Translations under genes and position numbers: made by a program
In this document: piece by piece, positions 1-9,532 of the stretch
Position numbering within the stretch: position 1 is the first letter of the stretch
How the letters are laid out: every line of letters begins with the position of its first letter
The notes under the pieces: generated by a model
Databases searched by the model: none
The model's input: only the letters and a program-made list of their open reading frames with translations
What the model was told of the DNA's origin: nothing
DNA from: Lachnospiraceae bacterium
Lineage (GTDB): Bacteria; Bacillota; Clostridia; Lachnospirales; Lachnospiraceae
Assembly (NCBI GenBank): GCA_017551665.1
Contig: JAFZLB010000094.1
Location: 1-61,822, forward strand
Length of the DNA stretch: 61,822 nucleotides
Direction of reading: 5' to 3'

Positions 1-81
1 AAAGGTTGCTGAAATCTTTGCCCGTCCCAAGCCGGCGCCGATATCCTCTCAACCAGTTTAATACACAGCAACATGAACGGT

Positions 82-104
82 CGGTGTCACAATGAATGAC
101 ACCG
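82..104. repeat. 8-bp perfect inverted repeat, 7-nt loop
   Basis: CGGTGTCA at 82-89 pairs with TGACACCG at 97-104. No T-tract follows on either strand, so an intrinsic terminator is unlikely. It could be an operator or the tail of an upstream transcript. Function unknown. Confidence 0.35.
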
Positions 105-178
105 GTCTTCTAAATCATGGCTGGGCGCTGAATTGTAACGCGTCTCCGGTGGAAAAACGGAGCAGAAAACTACATATA

Positions 179-207
179 TTGCATTTTTCGCTATTCTGTA
201 GTATCCT
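179..207 (+). promoter_or_regulatory. Probable sigma-A promoter for rho
   Basis: TTGCAT (179-184) and TATCCT (202-207) are separated by exactly 17 bp. The start point would be near 214, giving a leader of about 118 nt before the rho start codon. No other promoter-like pair of this quality lies in the upstream stretch. Confidence 0.45.
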
Positions 208-330
208 TTTTTTGGGGAAATCATCCGAACCTTTCCAGATTCAAACGAATATGATCCGTGTTCCGGATAGATCACCATAACGCAAGGCAAAAGATAAGAA
301 ACAAAAAACTGACAACAGGAGAGTTCAGGA

Positions 331-1749
331 ATGAGCAATATGAGAGAAAAACTGGAATCGTTGAACCTTGCCACGCTGAAGGATTTGGCGAAGCACCGCG
401 GCATCAAAGCCTTTTACACCATGAAGAAGGCAGATCTGATCGAGGCGCTGCTGAAGGCGGAAGGCTCGGCACAGCCCGCGGCACCGGCCCAGGCCGCACA
501 GCCCGCGGAGGGCAGTGCGCAAAAGGAGCAGAAGGAGCAGCCGCAGCAAAACGCGCAGCCCTATCAGCGCAGGGAAGGCGGCCATCACGGGCATCACGAG
601 GACTGGGGCGAGCAGCCGGTACCGCAGGACGCGCTGGAAGCGGACGGCATCTTAGAGGTCATGCAGGACGGCTTCGGCTTCATCCGCTGTGAGAACTTCC
701 TTCCCGGAGAAAACGATGTCTACGTCGCGCCGGGTGTCATCCGTCGCTTCAATCTCAAAACCGGCGACATGCTCAACGGCTCCACCAGGGGCAAATCCCA
801 GAACGAAAAATTTGGCGCCCTAATTCACTTAAACACCATCAACGGTTATCCGCCGGAGATCGCGATGCGCAGGGCCAATTTCGAACACCTGACGCCGATC
901 TTCCCGGACGAGCGCCTGACCCTGGAAACCCCGGGCTGCGGCATCTCCATGCGCATCATGGATTTGATCTGCCCCATCGGCAAGGGACAGCGCGGTATGA
1001 TCGTTTCGCCGCCGAAGGCCGGTAAGACGACGCTTTTAAAGGAAGTGGCGCGCAGCATCCGCCGCAATTACCCGGACATTCATCTCATCGTTCTGCTCAT
1101 TGACGAGCGTCCCGAGGAAGTCACGGACATCAAGGAAGATATCGAAGGGCCGAACGCGGAGGTCATTTACTCCACCTTTGATGAACTGCCGGAGCATCAC
1201 ACGCGCGTTTCCGAAATGGTCATTGAGCGCGCAAGGCGTCTGGTGGAGCATAAGCAGGACGTGATGATTCTTCTGGATTCCATCACGCGTCTGGCCCGTG
1301 CTTATAACCAGGTCATCCCGCCCTCGGGGCGTACGCTTTCCGGCGGTCTGGATCCGGCCGCGCTGCACATGCCCAAGCGCTTCTTCGGCGCGGCGCGTAA
1401 CATGCGCGAAGGCGGCTCCCTCACGATTCTCGCGACGGCGCTGATCGAGACCGGCTCCAAGATGGATGACGTCGTGTATGAGGAATTCAAGGGCACCGGC
1501 AACATGGAAATGATTCTGGACCGGAAGCTGCAGGAACGCCGCGTGTTCCCGGCCATCAACATTCCGAAATCCTCCACGCGCAGGGAAGACCTGCTCTTAC
1601 AGCCGGAGGAGCTGGACGCGGTGAACCGGATGCGCAAGAGTTTCCACTCCATCAAATCCGACGATGCCGTGGACCAGGTCTTAAGCCTGTTTACGCGCAC
1701 CCGCAACAACCGCGACTTTGTGCATCTGATCGAAAAACAGATCCTGTAA
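331..1749 (+). CDS. rho: Transcription termination factor Rho
   Basis: Rho is a hexameric RNA-dependent ATPase that ends transcription at untranslated C-rich RNA. The 472 residues begin with a Rho_N/SAP-like helical domain (about 5-43). A low-complexity Ala/Gln/Glu and His-rich insert follows (about 45-95), then the cold-shock-like RNA-binding domain with GFGFIR at 114-119. The ATPase has a P-loop (SPPKAGKTT, 226-234), a Walker B strand ending in LLDSITRLARAYN (about 314-326) and the Q-loop region near SGGLDPAALHMPKR. N-terminal inserts are common in Rho from Clostridia and Actinobacteria. The ATG is preceded by AGGAGAG. The glgA start lies 12 bases after the stop. All catalytic motifs are present, so the protein should be active. 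Confidence 0.97.
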   Translation: MSNMREKLESLNLATLKDLAKHRGIKAFYTMKKADLIEALLKAEGSAQPAAPAQAAQPAEGSAQKEQKEQPQQNAQPYQRREGGHHGHHEDWGEQPVPQDALEADGILEVMQDGFGFIRCENFLPGENDVYVAPGVIRRFNLKTGDMLNGSTRGKSQNEKFGALIHLNTINGYPPEIAMRRANFEHLTPIFPDERLTLETPGCGISMRIMDLICPIGKGQRGMIVSPPKAGKTTLLKEVARSIRRNYPDIHLIVLLIDERPEEVTDIKEDIEGPNAEVIYSTFDELPEHHTRVSEMVIERARRLVEHKQDVMILLDSITRLARAYNQVIPPSGRTLSGGLDPAALHMPKRFFGAARNMREGGSLTILATALIETGSKMDDVVYEEFKGTGNMEMILDRKLQERRVFPAINIPKSSTRREDLLLQPEELDAVNRMRKSFHSIKSDDAVDQVLSLFTRTRNNRDFVHLIEKQIL

Positions 1750-1761
1750 AGGGGAACATCA

Positions 1762-3207
1762 TTGAAAAATATATTATTTGTCGCATCGGAAGCAGTGCCA
1801 TATATCAAGACCGGCGGTCTCGCGGATGTGGTGGGGACACTGCCGCGTCATATCGACAAGCGTTATTATGATGTCCGCGTCGTCATGCCCCGTTACACCA
1901 GCATGACGCAGGAGGTCAAGGACTCCCTGACCTACGTGACGAATTTTTACATGGACTTCCACTGGAAGCGGGAATATGTCGGCGTGTTCGAGGGGGAAAG
2001 CGAAGGCATCAAATTTTACTTCGTGGACTGCGAGGATTATTTCGCGGGCTGGTCTCCCTACGGGACGGACGTGCCCTTTGAGATCGAGAAGTTTTCCTTC
2101 TTCGCAAAGGCGGCGCTCTCCATACTTCCGGTCGTGGATTTCCGCCCGGACATCATTCACTGCCATGACTGGCAGACGGGACTGGTCCCGGTGTACCTGA
2201 AGGAACGCTTCCAGGGCAATGAATTCTTCCGCGGCATCAAGGCGGTCATGACGATACACAACTTAAAGTTCCAGGGCCGCTGGAACAAGGACACCGTGCG
2301 GGACATCACGGGACTGCCCGGATACTTCTTTACGCCGGATAAGTTAGAGATGTACGGCGACGCGGATCTGTTGAAGGGCGGCATCATTTATGCCGACGCC
2401 ATCACCACCGTTTCTGAAACTTATGCCGAAGAGATCCAGATGGAGTTTTACGGGGAGGGGCTGGACGGCCTGCTCCGCGCCAGGAGCGGAGATCTGCGCG
2501 GCATCGTCAACGGCATTGATTACGAGGAGTTCAATCCGGAGACAGACCGCTTCATTCCGCACCGCTTCAATCAGGTCAACTTCCGCAAGGAGAAGGTCAA
2601 GAACAAGACGGCATTGCAAAGAGAGCTGTCGATGACGGTGGACGAAAAGCGCTTTATGATCGGCATCGTGTCCCGTCTGACGGACCAGAAGGGCTTTGAT
2701 CTGATCGCGCGGGTTCTGGACGAGCTCTGCCATGACGAGCTGCAGATTGTCGTCCTCGGCACCGGCACGGAACAGTATGAGAACATGTTCCGTCACTTTG
2801 CATGGAAATACAACGGGGAGGTTTCCGCCAACATCTTTTACTCGGAGGAACTGTCGCATAAGATTTACGCCTCCGCGGACGCCTTCCTTATGCCTTCGCT
2901 CTTTGAGCCCTGCGGCCTGTCCCAGCTCATGGCGATGCGCTACGGGACGCTGCCGATCGTGCGGCAGACGGGGGGACTGAAGGATACGGTGGAGCCTTAC
3001 AACCGCTTCAAATCCACGGGAACCGGCTTCGGCTTTTTGAATTACAACGCACATGAGATGCTCCAAACGGTACGCGACGCGGAAGCATTATACTACGATA
3101 ACCGAAGGGAATGGAACAAGATGGTCGACCGCGCCATGCAGGTGGACTATTCCTGGGACGTTTCCGCAAAGAAATATCAGGAAATGTACGACTGGCTGGC
3201 GCCATAA
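1762..3207 (+). CDS. glgA: Glycogen synthase (ADP-glucose, GT5)
   Basis: GlgA transfers glucose from ADP-glucose to the growing alpha-1,4-glucan in the cytoplasm. The 481 residues have the usual length. The N-terminal ADP-glucose-binding motif KTGGLADVVG is at 16-25, and the C-terminal GT-B half has EPCGLSQLMAMRYG and TGGLKDTV. The start is a TTG codon at 1762 with AAAGGGG just upstream, overlapping the rho stop region; no ATG is better placed. It sits between rho and a lipid flippase gene that starts 3 bases after its stop, so the genes are probably co-transcribed. A glgX-type debranching enzyme lies far downstream at 54116-56236, so glycogen turnover genes are present but scattered. Confidence 0.96.
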   Translation: MKNILFVASEAVPYIKTGGLADVVGTLPRHIDKRYYDVRVVMPRYTSMTQEVKDSLTYVTNFYMDFHWKREYVGVFEGESEGIKFYFVDCEDYFAGWSPYGTDVPFEIEKFSFFAKAALSILPVVDFRPDIIHCHDWQTGLVPVYLKERFQGNEFFRGIKAVMTIHNLKFQGRWNKDTVRDITGLPGYFFTPDKLEMYGDADLLKGGIIYADAITTVSETYAEEIQMEFYGEGLDGLLRARSGDLRGIVNGIDYEEFNPETDRFIPHRFNQVNFRKEKVKNKTALQRELSMTVDEKRFMIGIVSRLTDQKGFDLIARVLDELCHDELQIVVLGTGTEQYENMFRHFAWKYNGEVSANIFYSEELSHKIYASADAFLMPSLFEPCGLSQLMAMRYGTLPIVRQTGGLKDTVEPYNRFKSTGTGFGFLNYNAHEMLQTVRDAEALYYDNRREWNKMVDRAMQVDYSWDVSAKKYQEMYDWLAP

Positions 3208-3210
3208 ACG

Positions 3211-4974
3211 ATGAACAGAAAACGGGGATTGTTCATGCAGGCCGGGATCCTGGCAATGACGGGCATCATTGTCAGGATCATCGGTTTGTTATACAGAGGG
3301 CCGCTCACCGCCATTTTGGGCGACGAGGGCAACGGGTACTACGGTTATGCCTATGACTGTTATACCATTGCGCTCTTAATCTCTTCTTACAGCATTCCTT
3401 CCGCGATTTCCCGCATCATTTCCGGCAAGCTTGCCGTCGGCGAATATGTCAACGCACAGCGCTTTTTCCGCTGCGCCATGTATTATGTCTGCGCCGTCGG
3501 CGGCGTGATTGCCCTGATTCTGATGATCTTTGCCCCTTCCTTTGTGGCGGACGCGAACGCGGTGCCGGTGCTGCGCGTGTTTGCACCGACGGTGTTTCTC
3601 TGCGGTATTCTGGGTGTGTTACGCGGCTATTTCCAGGCGCACCGCACCATGGTACAGACTTCCGTCTCACAGATTCTGGAACAGATCGGCAACGCGATCA
3701 TCAGCATTCTGATGGCATTGCTTCTGCGCGCGACCGTTTCGATGCCGCAGGAGGAAACGCAGGCGGCTATGGAGGCTTATCAGACGACCCGCGCCGCCAG
3801 AGGCGCCATGGGCAGTGCCGTCGGCACGGGTGCCGGTGTCGTGATCGCCCTCGTCTTTATGACGATGCTCTACATGTCCAACCGCCCCTATGTGCAGGAG
3901 CGCGTGTATTATGACGTGCATCGGCCGCAGAAAATGTCCAGGCTCTTCGGGACGCTCATCGCCTATGTGACGCCCTTTATCTTCAGCACCTTTATTTACA
4001 ATTTTGTGTCCTATGTCAACCAGCGGATCTTCTCCGCCGTGGAGGTGTCCAGGCAGGTGAATGTGCTGACACCGGAGGCAGAGGCCCTGCAGATCCGGGC
4101 CAGGACGGCGGCGCAGTACGGCGTGTTTTCTGGGAAGGCGCTGGTGCTGACCAATATCCCCATCGCCATTGCCGCGGCGGTGAGTGCGGCCATGATTCCG
4201 GAGATTGCCGGTCTTCTGGCCAGAAGGAAAAAGAAGACGGCGCGCAGACGCTGTGACCAGGTCATCCGGCTGACGATGCTCGTGGCCATTCCCTGCGCCG
4301 TCGGAATGCTGACGCTGGCGCGCCCGATCACCATGCTGCTGTTCCCGCAGCAGGAATCTTTAAGCCGTGCGTCCTTTCTGCTGATGGTGCTCTCCGTGAC
4401 GGTGGTGCTGTATTCCCTGTCCACGCTGACAAACGCCATTCTCCAGAGCGCGGGATTTATCTGGCGTCCGGCCCTGCACGCGCTGGCGGCCCTGGTGGCG
4501 GAGGCGCTGATTTTGTATCTGCTTCTGCTGGTGACGGAGATCGGCAATTTCGCCATCGCCATTGCCGTGGTGCTGCACGCGCTGATCACCTGTATTCTGA
4601 ATCATTTTGCCATCCGCAGAAAGCGCCTGTCCCGCACCAACGTGCAGGAAGTGTTTCTGCATCCCTTTCTGGCATCGCTCGGCATGGCGGTGGCTGCGGC
4701 GGCGGTGTATTATTCCCTCTGGGCCCTGCTGGGACTGTTGATCGGCAGTGCCTGGTTTGTGAATCTGCTTTCCGTGTTTCCGGCCATCCTCTTCGCGATC
4801 TGGGTCTATTTTGCCATCTTACTGAAAACCGGCATCGTGTCGGAAGAGGAGCTTTTGCGTTTCCCGAAGGGGCAGACCCTGCGTCGTCTGGCGCGTAAAA
4901 CCGGAATTCTGAAGAAAACGAAAGCCAAATCCAGATCCGGATCTAAATCCCAAACGAGAAGACGGAGGCGCTAA
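3211..4974 (+). CDS. MOP-superfamily flippase, SpoVB/YtgP (MurJ-like)
   Basis: A polytopic membrane protein of 587 residues with about 14 hydrophobic segments and the N-terminal signature of the SpoVB/YtgP branch (GIIVRIIGLLYRGPL, then LGDEGNGYYGYAY). This branch flips lipid-linked cell-wall precursors such as lipid II across the membrane. A long loop after the sixth segment and a strongly basic tail (about 570-587, Lys/Arg/Ser-rich) are visible. The ATG is 3 bases after the glgA stop with only a weak Shine-Dalgarno, suggesting translational coupling. An alternative ATG at 3235 would remove part of the first conserved helix, so I prefer 3211. The stop touches the next start directly (TAA then ATG). 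Whether it serves vegetative wall synthesis or sporulation cannot be told from sequence. Confidence 0.88.
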   Translation: MNRKRGLFMQAGILAMTGIIVRIIGLLYRGPLTAILGDEGNGYYGYAYDCYTIALLISSYSIPSAISRIISGKLAVGEYVNAQRFFRCAMYYVCAVGGVIALILMIFAPSFVADANAVPVLRVFAPTVFLCGILGVLRGYFQAHRTMVQTSVSQILEQIGNAIISILMALLLRATVSMPQEETQAAMEAYQTTRAARGAMGSAVGTGAGVVIALVFMTMLYMSNRPYVQERVYYDVHRPQKMSRLFGTLIAYVTPFIFSTFIYNFVSYVNQRIFSAVEVSRQVNVLTPEAEALQIRARTAAQYGVFSGKALVLTNIPIAIAAAVSAAMIPEIAGLLARRKKKTARRRCDQVIRLTMLVAIPCAVGMLTLARPITMLLFPQQESLSRASFLLMVLSVTVVLYSLSTLTNAILQSAGFIWRPALHALAALVAEALILYLLLLVTEIGNFAIAIAVVLHALITCILNHFAIRRKRLSRTNVQEVFLHPFLASLGMAVAAAAVYYSLWALLGLLIGSAWFVNLLSVFPAILFAIWVYFAILLKTGIVSEEELLRFPKGQTLRRLARKTGILKKTKAKSRSGSKSQTRRRRR

Positions 4975-6858
4975 ATGGCCTTTGACGGTTTGACAACGGC
5001 CTGCCTGGTCAGAGAGTTTTCGCGGGTGCTGACGGACGCGAGGATCGCGAAGATCGCGCAGCCGGAAGCGGATGAACTGCTGCTGAGCTGTAAGACCGTC
5101 TCGGACGAAGGCTGGGGCAGACAGGTGAAGCTCACGCTGTCCGCCGAGGCGCAGCTGCCGATGGCGCGTCTGACAAAGGAGAGCAAGGCCTCTCCCTTGC
5201 AGGCACCGTCCTTTTGCATGCTGCTGCGCAAGCATCTGGAGAACGGAAGAATTCTTTCCGTGGAACAGCCTTCCTTGGAGCGCGTCATCCGTTTTGCCGT
5301 TTCGCATTATGATGAGATGGGGGATCTTCGGACACGCACGCTGGTCATCGAACTGATGGGAAAGCATTCCAATATCATTCTCATTGACGAAAACGATGTG
5401 ATCCTTGACGCGATCAAACATATTCCGTCTTCGGTATCTTCCGTGCGGGAGGTGCTGCCCGGGCGGACGTACTTTCTGCCGGATACGAGGCAGAAACAGG
5501 ATCCCTTTGCGATCACGGACGGCCCCGCGCTTGCCGCGGCGCTGAGCGCGCCCGGGAAAAGAGCGGATTCCGGGGCAGGGCATCCTGCGCGGAATCCGAT
5601 GAAGAGCGCGGCGGAAGAGGAGCGCGCGCATCAGATTCACGGTGCGCTCATCGCGCATGTCACGGGGATTTCGCCCCTGATGGCGACGGAAATATGCTTC
5701 CGCGCCAAGGCCGATCCCGCGACACATCTGTCCGCTTTGGGCAACGCGAGATACGAAGACCTCGCACAGGTGTTAAAGGAGTTGATGACGGAGGTCCGCG
5801 AGGGGCGTTTTTCTCCGCGCATCTGTTACGAGGGCAGAAAGGCCGTCGAATATGCGGTGCTGCCGCTGCTGTCTTATGAGGACAAAGAACATGTCAGCTA
5901 TGACAGTGTCTCCGAGCTGCTGCGGGCGTATTACGAGCAGAAGAGCGTGCAGTCGCGTATGCGTAACAAATCCGCGGATTTGCGCCAGCAGGTGCAGACC
6001 GTCCTTGCGCGGACCGTGCGGAAATATGATCTGCAGATGCAGCAGATGAAGGACACGGAGAAGCGGGACAAATACCGCCTGCGCGGGGAACTGCTGACGG
6101 CCTACGCGCATGAGGTTCCCGCGGGCGCGAAGGAAGTGCTTCTCACGGATTACAATACCGGCAAGGAAGTGAAGATTCCCTTAGAGGAGAATCTCAGCGC
6201 CACGGAGAACGCGCAGAAATGCTTTGAACGCTATCAGCGCATGAAGCGCACCTACGAGAACTTAAGCCAGCTGACAAAGGAAGTCGCGGAAGAAATCGAG
6301 CACCTCAAAAGCATCCGCATGGCCCTCGACCTCGCCACCGAAGAAACAGAGCTCGCGGAGATCCGCAGGGAACTCGTCGCCGCCGGCTATCTGAGAGGAA
6401 AGCCGGAAGAACGTGCGGGGTCCGGGAAAAAGAACGCAAAGGGCGGCGCGTCCGCAAAGCTTAAGGGCAGCGCGAAGCCGGAAAAGAGCGCTCCCCTGCA
6501 TTATGTAACAAGCGACGGCTACGATGTCTACGTCGGCAAGAACAACGATCAGAACGATCTGCTGACCTTCGGCGAAAGAGGAAAGGACGACTGGTGGTTC
6601 CACGCCAAGCAGATGCCCGGTTCCCATGTCGTCCTGCGCGGCAAGGGAGAGGAAATCCCCGACCGCGCTTTCGAGGAAGCCGCCGCGCTCGCGGCCTATT
6701 ACAGTACGGGACGCGATGCCGGAAAAGTCGAAGTCGACTACACGGAGTTAAAGAACGTAAAAAAGCCCGCGAAAGCGAAGCCGGGCTTTGTCATCTATTA
6801 CACGAATTATTCCCTTGTTGCAGACACGGATATCTCCGGTCTGACGCAGCTCTTATAA
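4975..6858 (+). CDS. rqcH: RqcH/NFACT family ribosome quality-control protein
   Basis: RqcH binds stalled 50S subunits and directs alanine tailing of nascent chains; older names are FbpA or fibronectin-binding protein. The 627 residues have the NFACT-N start (MAFDGLTTACLVREF), a central helical/coiled-coil region (about 300-450), a Lys/Ala-rich spacer (about 470-505) and the C-terminal NFACT-R domain with DDWWFHAKQMPGSHVVLRG. GGAGG lies 8 bases before the ATG, which abuts the upstream stop. One point is odd: the conserved Asp-Arg pair needed for tRNA use in the B. subtilis protein appears here as Glu-Arg (about 102-103, in SLERVIRF). The gene ends inside a TTATAA palindrome shared with the convergent HAD gene. 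Confidence 0.92.
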   Translation: MAFDGLTTACLVREFSRVLTDARIAKIAQPEADELLLSCKTVSDEGWGRQVKLTLSAEAQLPMARLTKESKASPLQAPSFCMLLRKHLENGRILSVEQPSLERVIRFAVSHYDEMGDLRTRTLVIELMGKHSNIILIDENDVILDAIKHIPSSVSSVREVLPGRTYFLPDTRQKQDPFAITDGPALAAALSAPGKRADSGAGHPARNPMKSAAEEERAHQIHGALIAHVTGISPLMATEICFRAKADPATHLSALGNARYEDLAQVLKELMTEVREGRFSPRICYEGRKAVEYAVLPLLSYEDKEHVSYDSVSELLRAYYEQKSVQSRMRNKSADLRQQVQTVLARTVRKYDLQMQQMKDTEKRDKYRLRGELLTAYAHEVPAGAKEVLLTDYNTGKEVKIPLEENLSATENAQKCFERYQRMKRTYENLSQLTKEVAEEIEHLKSIRMALDLATEETELAEIRRELVAAGYLRGKPEERAGSGKKNAKGGASAKLKGSAKPEKSAPLHYVTSDGYDVYVGKNNDQNDLLTFGERGKDDWWFHAKQMPGSHVVLRGKGEEIPDRAFEEAAALAAYYSTGRDAGKVEVDYTELKNVKKPAKAKPGFVIYYTNYSLVADTDISGLTQLL

Positions 6859-7752
6859 CGCGGCAGACGTTTCCCAGGGGACGTCTTCAAGCAGCTTTTT
6901 GTAGAACGCGTCCAGCGTCTGCGGCATCAGTTCCTGCGCGTAGCTGCCGGCAAAAAAGGCGTCCGCTGCATTACGTTCCAGATGCTTCCAGCTGAGGCTT
7001 TCTTCGGTGGGAATCACCGGATAAAAGAGCACGCCGTTTTCCTGCGCGGCCTCGTGGTCTCCGGGCGCGTCGCCGATTTTTAAGACCTTCTCCTTATCAT
7101 AGCCGCCGATGGCAAGAAGCCTTGCAATGATCTGCGCCTTCGTGCCGTATTCCTGTCCGGTGATGAAGTGAAAGAGCTCCGCTACGCCGGTGGGCTCGTT
7201 TTCCTTGAGCAGGGTTTCGTGACGGGTGGCGGAGACCAGCACCACATCTGCCTTTTCCCGGAGTTTAGAAAGCACGTCCTTGACATGCGGGAAGGGCGTG
7301 ATACCGCGGACGATGCGGTTGACAAATTCCTCCAGCTCCGCCGACCAGGCCAGCGAGCGCCTGAGGCTTTCGTGGCAGTCCGGATGGCCGTTGATATAGG
7401 CCTCCAGCGCGGGATGGGAGAGAGTCTCCGTTTCTTCGACCCAGTGCTCCATGGGGGAGACGTCAATGACGGGAAGCTCCCGCTCACGCACCTCCGGCCG
7501 CGCGTAGAAGAGCCGCAGCGCCTTTGTCACGGCCCGGAAGCGGTGACAGCCGCGGTTGCGGGAATAAAGGTTCACGTATTCCCAGCATTCCCTGGCGTAA
7601 CGGCTGGCAGCCTGCAGGTCAAAGGCGTCCACAAAGGCAGGGCAGAAGCACTCCTTGTGCTTGACCTCCATGTTGTCCATCATGCAGCCGTCCGCGTCGA
7701 TGCAGACGAGATAGTCCTTTGTGCGTTTGAAATCAGCGAATAAATCCGGCAA
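6853..7752 (-). CDS. HAD-superfamily hydrolase, last gene of the ABC/GH3 operon
   Basis: A cytoplasmic HAD-type phosphatase of unknown substrate. Motif I is DADG in CIDADGCMMDNM, motif II is VSATR, and the acidic motif IV is KIGDAPGDHEAA. A helical cap of about 150 residues sits between motifs I and II. I prefer the TTG at 7752 because GGGGAG stands 9 bases before it. A GTG at 7806 in the same frame would add 18 residues, overlap the GH3 stop by 28 bases and lack a Shine-Dalgarno. It is the distal gene of the operon running from 14536. It may dephosphorylate a sugar phosphate or act in metabolite repair; the sequence does not say which. Its stop shares six bases with rqcH. Confidence 0.8.
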   Translation of the reverse strand: MPDLFADFKRTKDYLVCIDADGCMMDNMEVKHKECFCPAFVDAFDLQAASRYARECWEYVNLYSRNRGCHRFRAVTKALRLFYARPEVRERELPVIDVSPMEHWVEETETLSHPALEAYINGHPDCHESLRRSLAWSAELEEFVNRIVRGITPFPHVKDVLSKLREKADVVLVSATRHETLLKENEPTGVAELFHFITGQEYGTKAQIIARLLAIGGYDKEKVLKIGDAPGDHEAAQENGVLFYPVIPTEESLSWKHLERNAADAFFAGSYAQELMPQTLDAFYKKLLEDVPWETSAAL

Positions 7753-7778
7753 GGTCAGGTACTCCCCATGCAAAAAGC

Positions 7779-9509
7779 TCAGACTTTTGTATCCCAGCGG
7801 CCGCACCAGACAAGCTCGTTGGCCTCTCCCTTAAACGCCGATTTGCCCGTAATCTTCTCCACGACGGCATGAATGTATTCGCGGGAGGGGGCGTATGCGT
7901 TGATATAGGTTTTCATCATCGGCAGGTCAAAGAGATGCGTCGTGTAATTGAGGGAGACGCAGAGCGTCGGCACCTCTTTGACATACCAGGGCATTTCGTT
8001 GCTGTGCGCCGTGGAATAACGCAGACGCACGACGTTTTCCTGGGCGTAGCCGACCATGTTGACAAATACCATGACAAGATCAAATTTCTTTTTGAATTCC
8101 TCCGCCGGTTCCGCGTGGAAGAATTTGATCGCGACGGAAGGATCATCCGGATGTTTGGCCGTGGCCTCGTAGAAATCATCCGGCGCGTCCACCGTAAAGC
8201 CGGCCTGTTCCAGTTCCTCGATGACGATGGCCTTGGATTTATCGGGATCACCGAAGGTCATGGCGTTGGGAGAGCGGAAGTAATACAGGCGCACGCGTTT
8301 CTTCTCCGCGGGATTGACCGGAAGCAACTGCTGCGTGTCCTTGACGAGTGTCACGCTTTCATCCGCGAGATGCGCGATGACCTTTTTGTGTTCTTCGCAG
8401 CCGATGACGGAAACACCGCTCTTCTCCGGCATGCTGAAATGATGCAGTCCCTGCTTTGCCTTGAGGCCGAGAATGCGGTGAAGCGCGTCCGAAAGCCGTT
8501 CCTCCGAAATGCGTCCGTCCTTCACTCCGTTCAGCATGTAGGTGAAATCTTCTATGGGTTCGCCGTTGAACATAAGGTACATGTCACAGCCTGCGGCGAT
8601 GGCACCCGGCACCTGCTCGGAACGCGGGGCGGCGCAGGTCATGCCGACCATGTGGGAAGCGTCCGTCAGAATCAGGCCGTTGAAGCCAAGCTGTTCCCGC
8701 AGCAGATCATTCAGGAGCTCCGGCGCGAGCGTGGCGGGCATGATGTCCTCATCCTTGATGCCGGGACGGAATTTGCGGGAATAGGCGGGCATGCAGATAT
8801 GTCCGATCATCATGGACTCAATCCCTTCGTCGATCAGCTCCTTGTACACGCGTCCGAAGGATGCGTCCCATTCCTCAATGCTTAAGTCATTACAGCCCAT
8901 GACGAGATGCTGGTCCCGTTCCTCGACGCCGTCGCCGGGGAAATGCTTGGTGCAGCAGGCGATGTCCGATTCCTTCATGCCGCGCATATAGGCCTTGCAG
9001 CAGGCAAGGATCTTATCCGGGTCATCCCCGAAGGCGCGGTTGTTTACAATGGTGTTGCGCCAGTTGAAGAGGATGTCAGAGATCGGCGCGAAGGTCCAGT
9101 TGCAGCCGACGCTCTTTGCCTCAATGCCGCCGATTCTGCCGAGTTCATAAGCGACCTCGTCCGTCCGGGCCGCGCCGGCCGCGGGCGGCGGTGCGATCAC
9201 CGTGCCGCTCTTGGCCATTTTCTCCGTGCCGCCTTCGACATTTGCCGCGACGAGCAGCGGGATTTTGGAGGATAGCTGGAAAGCATTGATCTTTTCCCAG
9301 GATTCCTCCGCCGTCGCGTTCTGCCAGCGTAAACCGCCGATGTGGTAGGTTTCGCAGATGCGCTTCGCCTCTTCGGGATCCTTCATGACGGAAAGATAAA
9401 TAAAGAGCTGTCCGACCTTTTCCTCCAGGGTCATGGAAGAAATCGTATCCTCCACCCAGGCAATCTGTTCGTCGTTCAGATAAAAGGGTTTTGCCTTTAA
9501 ATCAACCAT
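7779..9509 (-). CDS. Glycoside hydrolase family 3, NagZ-like catalytic domain
   Basis: GH3 enzymes remove terminal beta-linked sugars. The 576 residues show the NagZ-type motif KHFPGDG (188-194) followed by the Asp/His pair D199 and H201 that does general acid/base work in the N-acetylglucosaminidase branch. The nucleophile is the Asp of GLILTDAS (D283). A C-terminal alpha/beta domain follows (about 370-576). There is no signal peptide, so it acts on imported substrate. AGGAG lies 8 bases before the ATG. It follows the second permease by 23 bases, so the transporter probably brings in a short glycoside or glycan fragment that this enzyme opens. The branch motif suggests an N-acetylhexosamine or uronic-acid substrate, but specificity cannot be read from motifs. 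Confidence 0.88.
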   Translation of the reverse strand: MVDLKAKPFYLNDEQIAWVEDTISSMTLEEKVGQLFIYLSVMKDPEEAKRICETYHIGGLRWQNATAEESWEKINAFQLSSKIPLLVAANVEGGTEKMAKSGTVIAPPPAAGAARTDEVAYELGRIGGIEAKSVGCNWTFAPISDILFNWRNTIVNNRAFGDDPDKILACCKAYMRGMKESDIACCTKHFPGDGVEERDQHLVMGCNDLSIEEWDASFGRVYKELIDEGIESMMIGHICMPAYSRKFRPGIKDEDIMPATLAPELLNDLLREQLGFNGLILTDASHMVGMTCAAPRSEQVPGAIAAGCDMYLMFNGEPIEDFTYMLNGVKDGRISEERLSDALHRILGLKAKQGLHHFSMPEKSGVSVIGCEEHKKVIAHLADESVTLVKDTQQLLPVNPAEKKRVRLYYFRSPNAMTFGDPDKSKAIVIEELEQAGFTVDAPDDFYEATAKHPDDPSVAIKFFHAEPAEEFKKKFDLVMVFVNMVGYAQENVVRLRYSTAHSNEMPWYVKEVPTLCVSLNYTTHLFDLPMMKTYINAYAPSREYIHAVVEKITGKSAFKGEANELVWCGRWDTKV

Positions 9510-9532
9510 GCCAAAGACTCCTGTATGCTGCT

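Larger units (their letters stand above)
1..330. other. Non-coding stretch upstream of rho
   Basis: I see no convincing gene here. Short open frames exist on both strands but lack a Shine-Dalgarno sequence and recognisable protein features. The stretch holds a perfect 8-bp inverted repeat (82-89 with 97-104, 7-nt loop) that is not followed by a T-run, and a good sigma-A-type promoter at 179-207. If that promoter is used, rho has a leader of about 118 nt. Rho mRNAs are often autoregulated through the leader, but nothing in this leader proves that here. Confidence 0.5.
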
